NCBI RefSeq assembly: GCF_014202275.1
Contig: NZ_JACHGF010000003.1
Coordinates: forward strand, 124,001 to 188,000
Direction of reading: 5' to 3'
DNA length: 64,000 bases
DNA from: Rhabdobacter roseus
GTDB lineage: Bacteria; Bacteroidota; Bacteroidia; Cytophagales; Spirosomataceae
Shown: positions 61,108-64,000 of the stretch, in pieces
How the letters are laid out: each line of letters begins with the position of its first letter
How positions within the stretch are numbered: position 1 is the first letter of the stretch
Position numbers and translations under genes: made by a program
The notes under the pieces: generated by a model
Told to the model about the DNA's origin: nothing
Seen by the model: only the letters and a program-made list of their open reading frames with translations
The model's database searches: none

Positions 61108-62724
61108 TCAATACCCCGGATTCTGCTCCAGCTTCGCGCCGATGTTGGCGTCGATGGCTGACTGCGGAATGGGCAAAAACTCGTGCTTCTCCTGAATGCT
61201 CGAACTACTGCGGTGGTTGTACTTGCGCACGCGCTCCACCAGCATCCCGAAGCGGGTCAGGGTACGGCGGCGCTGCTCTTCGGTGGTCAGCTCCCGGGCG
61301 CGCTCGTCCAGGATGTAGTCCAGCGATAGTTGGTCCGGTGTAGCGGGTTTGGCTTTAGCGCGCGCCCGCACTACGTTGATGTCCTCGGCGGCTTTGACGT
61401 TATCGCCTTTGCGTACGTAGGCTTCGGCCCGTAGCAGGTAGGTCTCGGCCAGGCGCATCATGTATTTGTCTTTGATGGTTTGTCCGTTGTTGACGCCTAG
61501 CTGCGCGCCGCCCTCCACTTTCCGGAGCATCGGCCCCACGTGCTGCATGGTATCCAGGCCGGGGTAGTAGGTGACGGGCTGCCTGAAGAAAGGCGACGTG
61601 GGTGAATTGTAGTACCACACCCGGCGAATGTTGTAGGGCGAGTTGCGCATATCCTTAGAATCGTCTTGCCAGAGGTCGTAAAAAAGGTAGTTGGTACCCC
61701 GCACCCAGCCTACCCCGCGCCCCAGGCTGTCGGCCACGACCATGGCTACGGAGCCGTTAGGGGCGCGCGCCGAGGCGTAAAAAGAACCCCAGCCGCGTAA
61801 GTCGATGTTACCCACGTTGGCATTGGGGCCCGCCAAGCCGCCGGGCGCCTGAAACTCAAACTGGAGCGCCCAGATCGTCTCACGGTTGCCCGCGCTGCGG
61901 TTTTGGTTGCCGTCTTTGAACAAATCGGCGTAGACATCGCCCGGCTGAGTAGCTTGGGTGCCAAAGCGGGTGGTCATCAGGTTAAACTGGCCAGACCCAA
62001 TCACCGCCGAAGCACTGGCGATGGCTTTGTCGTACTCGCCCAGGCTGATGTACACCTCGGCCAGTAGGTGCTGGGCGGCCGCCTTCACGATGCGCCCCGG
62101 CTGCGTGGTCGTTTCGGGCAGCCACTGGGCCGCAAACTCCAGATCCTGCCGGGCAAAGTCGTAGACCTCCTGCCGGGACGCCCGAACAAAATCCAGCTTG
62201 GGCTCTTCGTAGATCCGGTCCACAATAGGTACCCCGCCGTAGGTATTGGCCAGGCCGTTGTAAGTATAGGCCCGGAAAAAACGGGCTTCGGCGATGATCG
62301 CATTTTTTTCGGCTTCGTTGGCCCACACCGCGGCGGGTCGCTGGGCGTAGTCGATCACGGCATTGGCCCGCACCAGCATGGTTCGGTAGGCCCAGTTCCA
62401 GGCCGAACCGGCCAGCCCGGAGTTGGGCGTTACGGTGGCCTCGTAGTTCTTGAAAGCCTGGATGGTTTCGTCGCCAGTCGTGGCCACGTCGGTTCCCAGC
62501 TGGAGGTTAAAGCCTCCCGTGGCATTGGCGCTGTTGAATTCGTCGCGGGCGGCCTGGTGAATAGCCGCGATGGCGCTTTCAAAGCCGGCTTTGTTGACCA
62601 ACGCCCCTTCCGGGCTCAGAAAGGCCAGCGGGGTTTCTTCCAAAAAGGTATCTTGGCAGGCCGTCGTGAGCAGCAAAATAGCCACGCAGCCAATTAGTTT
62701 ATGCAGGATTGATTTCATGTTCAT
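61108..62724 (-). CDS. SusD/RagB-family nutrient-binding lipoprotein (locus 2)
   Basis: This 538-residue protein has a lipoprotein signal ending LLTTAC and a SusD helical region (FFRAYTYNGLANTYGGVPIV, then RLAETYLLRAEAYVRKGD). It ends ANIGAKLEQNPGY, the same QNPGY end as SusD of locus 1. It follows a SusC-type gene by 15 bp. It should cap the SusC pore and bind locus 2 glycans at the surface. The two SusD proteins share only the fold-level signatures, so they are not a recent duplication. Confidence 0.95.
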   Translation of the reverse strand: MNMKSILHKLIGCVAILLLTTACQDTFLEETPLAFLSPEGALVNKAGFESAIAAIHQAARDEFNSANATGGFNLQLGTDVATTGDETIQAFKNYEATVTPNSGLAGSAWNWAYRTMLVRANAVIDYAQRPAAVWANEAEKNAIIAEARFFRAYTYNGLANTYGGVPIVDRIYEEPKLDFVRASRQEVYDFARQDLEFAAQWLPETTTQPGRIVKAAAQHLLAEVYISLGEYDKAIASASAVIGSGQFNLMTTRFGTQATQPGDVYADLFKDGNQNRSAGNRETIWALQFEFQAPGGLAGPNANVGNIDLRGWGSFYASARAPNGSVAMVVADSLGRGVGWVRGTNYLFYDLWQDDSKDMRNSPYNIRRVWYYNSPTSPFFRQPVTYYPGLDTMQHVGPMLRKVEGGAQLGVNNGQTIKDKYMMRLAETYLLRAEAYVRKGDNVKAAEDINVVRARAKAKPATPDQLSLDYILDERARELTTEEQRRRTLTRFGMLVERVRKYNHRSSSSIQEKHEFLPIPQSAIDANIGAKLEQNPGY

Positions 62725-62739
62725 GTCGGTTTGGTCGTA

Positions 62740-64000
62740 CTAAAAACTGAGATTTACTCCCACCACAAAAGAACGGAGCGTGGGAAAGCCCACCCGGTCT
62801 GAGGAGCCACTCACTTCCGAAGCATACCCACTCTCGGGGTCCCAGCCGGTCCAGTTGGTAAACGTAGCCAGGTTTTTGCTGCTGACGTACACCCGCGCCG
62901 AGGCCAGCTGGTATCGGCTTAGCAATTCGCTTTTGAAGGTATAAGCCAAAGACACGTCCTGAATCCGGACAAAATCCCGGCTCTCGTAAAAACCGTGGTT
63001 GAGCGGGTTGCTGTACACCAGCGACGGGCGCACGTTGGACCGGTTCTCGGCGGTCCACCAGCCTACGTCGGCCAGGTTGATAGACCGCCCGGTGAAGTTT
63101 TTGGAAGGGTCCAGGAAAAAGCTGTTGTTACGCATCCAGCCCAGCAGCGAATTCACAAATACCGACAGCGAAAACCCGCCGTAATTGAAGGTATTGGTCA
63201 CGCCCCAGCGGTACTTGGGCTGGCTTTGCCCGATGATGGTCCGGTCTTCGGCCGCCCGAACGACCCCGTCGCCGTTGAGGTCTCGCAGCCGCACAAAGCC
63301 AGGCTGGTAGCCCGCCGGGAGCTCGTCGCCCTCCTGGTAGATGCCATCCTGCACAAAATCGTAGAGCGCACCCAGCGGCTGCCCGATGAACCAGCGGTTG
63401 CCCAGGTCGTCGTCTTCGATGCCGTCGTTGTTGGCATCGTTTCCGTAGAGGCTCACGATCCGGTTGCGGTTGGTCGAAAAGACGAAGTCGCTGTTCCAGC
63501 TAAAGCGCGCCTGTTTCACATTGGCGGTATTGAGCGTGATTTCCAGGCCCTTGTTATTGGTAGCCCCTACGTTGGTCCGGATGGTAGGAAATCCCGTCAT
63601 GGCGGGCAGGGCGCGGTCCAGCAACAGATCGCGCGTATCGAGGTTATATACTTCTACGGTACCTCCTACCCTACCCTGGAAGGTACTGAAATCCAGGGCC
63701 AGGTTGGCGGCGGTGGTTTTTTCCCATTGGAGATTGGCGTTGGCCATCGTCGACGGGAAAATCCCCGTGGTGGTGTGGCCACCGTCGCCGTAGACGTAGC
63801 GCGTGGTATTCATCTGGCTCAGCGACGAGTAGGGTGAAACGGCCTGGTTGCCCACTAGGCCGTAGGAAACCCGCATTTTGAGCAGATCCAGCCAGGAAAC
63901 GTTCTGGAGAAAGGCTTCGTCGGAGGCAATCCAGGCCAGCGCCGCCGAGGGGAAAACGCCGTACTTATTGTTACGGCCAAACACCGACGTACCGTCCCGG
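62740..64000 (-). CDS. SusC/RagA-family TonB-linked outer-membrane transporter (locus 2, N-terminus off the right edge)
   Basis: Only the C-terminal barrel is inside the window. The frame is open through base 64000 and the start codon is beyond the edge. Typical barrel segments are SAALAWIASDEAFLQNVSWL, LKMRVSYGLVGNQAVS, GLEITLNTANVKQARFSWNS and DLNGDGVVRAAEDRTIIGQS. It ends SFVVGVNLSF, the aromatic end used for outer-membrane assembly. It is probably the first gene of a leftward unit running down to 52720. Its regulator would lie to the right of the window. Confidence 0.93.
   Translation of the reverse strand, partial: RDGTSVFGRNNKYGVFPSAALAWIASDEAFLQNVSWLDLLKMRVSYGLVGNQAVSPYSSLSQMNTTRYVYGDGGHTTTGIFPSTMANANLQWEKTTAANLALDFSTFQGRVGGTVEVYNLDTRDLLLDRALPAMTGFPTIRTNVGATNNKGLEITLNTANVKQARFSWNSDFVFSTNRNRIVSLYGNDANNDGIEDDDLGNRWFIGQPLGALYDFVQDGIYQEGDELPAGYQPGFVRLRDLNGDGVVRAAEDRTIIGQSQPKYRWGVTNTFNYGGFSLSVFVNSLLGWMRNNSFFLDPSKNFTGRSINLADVGWWTAENRSNVRPSLVYSNPLNHGFYESRDFVRIQDVSLAYTFKSELLSRYQLASARVYVSSKNLATFTNWTGWDPESGYASEVSGSSDRVGFPTLRSFVVGVNLSF

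Larger units (their letters stand above)
1..64000. repeat. Dispersed highly iterated palindrome RRGTACYY
   Basis: The degenerate palindrome RRGTACYY recurs across genes on both strands, in different frames, and between genes. A hand count of bases 1-1260 finds 13 RGTACY sites, 12 of them full RRGTACYY. A count of about 10858-11760 finds 13, all RRGTACYY. Chance would give about one RGTACY per kilobase and one RRGTACYY per 4 kb. Examples are near 98, 140, 325, 11694 and 11710. The motif is missing by eye from 14240-16030, 31210-34570 and 49470-52685, the AT-rich or foreign-looking segments. It is thin in the histidine kinase gene at 22818-24725. The function is unknown. A methylation target, a repair or gene-conversion bias, an uptake signal or a nucleoid-protein site are all open. 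Confidence 0.85.

Noticed and set aside
1-64000. CRISPR array
   Set aside because: The repeated GTACC strings are short, unevenly spaced and have no regular spacers, so they do not form an array. No Cas gene is present.
1-64000. tRNA or rRNA genes, including as island attachment sites
   Set aside because: I saw no cloverleaf with a TTCGAATC-type T arm at island edges or elsewhere. A tRNA scan would be needed to be final.

Overview
The window comes from a Bacteroidota genome, most likely a Cytophagales/Spirosomataceae-type free-living glycan degrader. The support is two SusC/SusD pairs (SusC ending in aromatic residues, SusD lipoproteins), DUF4097 and DUF2147 proteins, TamB, a TAnnTTTG-type -7 promoter element, and a moderately high-GC host background. 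Genus is not claimed.

Layout. 1-13 kb is mainly housekeeping and envelope: a leucine-rich-repeat protein cut by the left edge, an M16 peptidase, a DUF2147 protein, a small lipoprotein, TamB, TsaD, a MOSC protein, a UbiA-like membrane protein, and a ZU5-like lipoprotein gene broken by an in-frame TAG. 14.2-16.0 kb is an AT-rich insert with one S33-type hydrolase, bounded by TAGCGGT-type repeats and an imperfect 20-bp inverted repeat. 16-19 kb is an ECF sigma / HEAT anti-sigma / two DUF4097 operon. 19.9-24.7 kb has a ZIP transporter, a di-heme cytochrome c and a response regulator/PAS histidine kinase pair. 24.9-31.2 kb has secreted carbohydrate-active proteins (SGNH hydrolase, beta-helix protein, sulfatase) and a lipoprotein. 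31.2-34.6 kb is an AT-rich island with one DUF4062-STAND NTPase gene, a plausible anti-phage gene, interrupted by an in-frame TGA.

34.7-49.6 kb is polysaccharide utilization locus 1, with SusC, SusD, a DUF4450 protein, SDR, MFS transporter, enolase-superfamily dehydratase and DUF6259 protein, all leftward, and a divergent LacI-type regulator with a candidate operator. 49.6-52.7 kb is a third foreign-looking segment (LURP-like protein, membrane protein, ECF sigma factor, degraded hydrolase pseudogene). 52.7-64 kb is locus 2: SusC (cut by the right edge), SusD, a Tat-signal toroid protein, a DUF6250 protein, a GH117-like protein and two six-hairpin glycosidase-like proteins. The logic is extracellular desulfation and cleavage, SusCD import, periplasmic trimming, then MFS uptake with sugar oxidation and dehydration.

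The most unusual signal is not a gene. An 8-bp degenerate palindrome, RRGTACYY (for example AAGTACCT, GGGTACTT, AGGTACCT), is scattered through host genes and intergenic DNA about once per 70-100 bp in two hand-counted samples, tens of times the random expectation. By eye it is absent from the three AT-rich or foreign-looking segments. It behaves like a highly iterated palindrome (compare HIP1 of cyanobacteria) and marks native versus newly acquired DNA.
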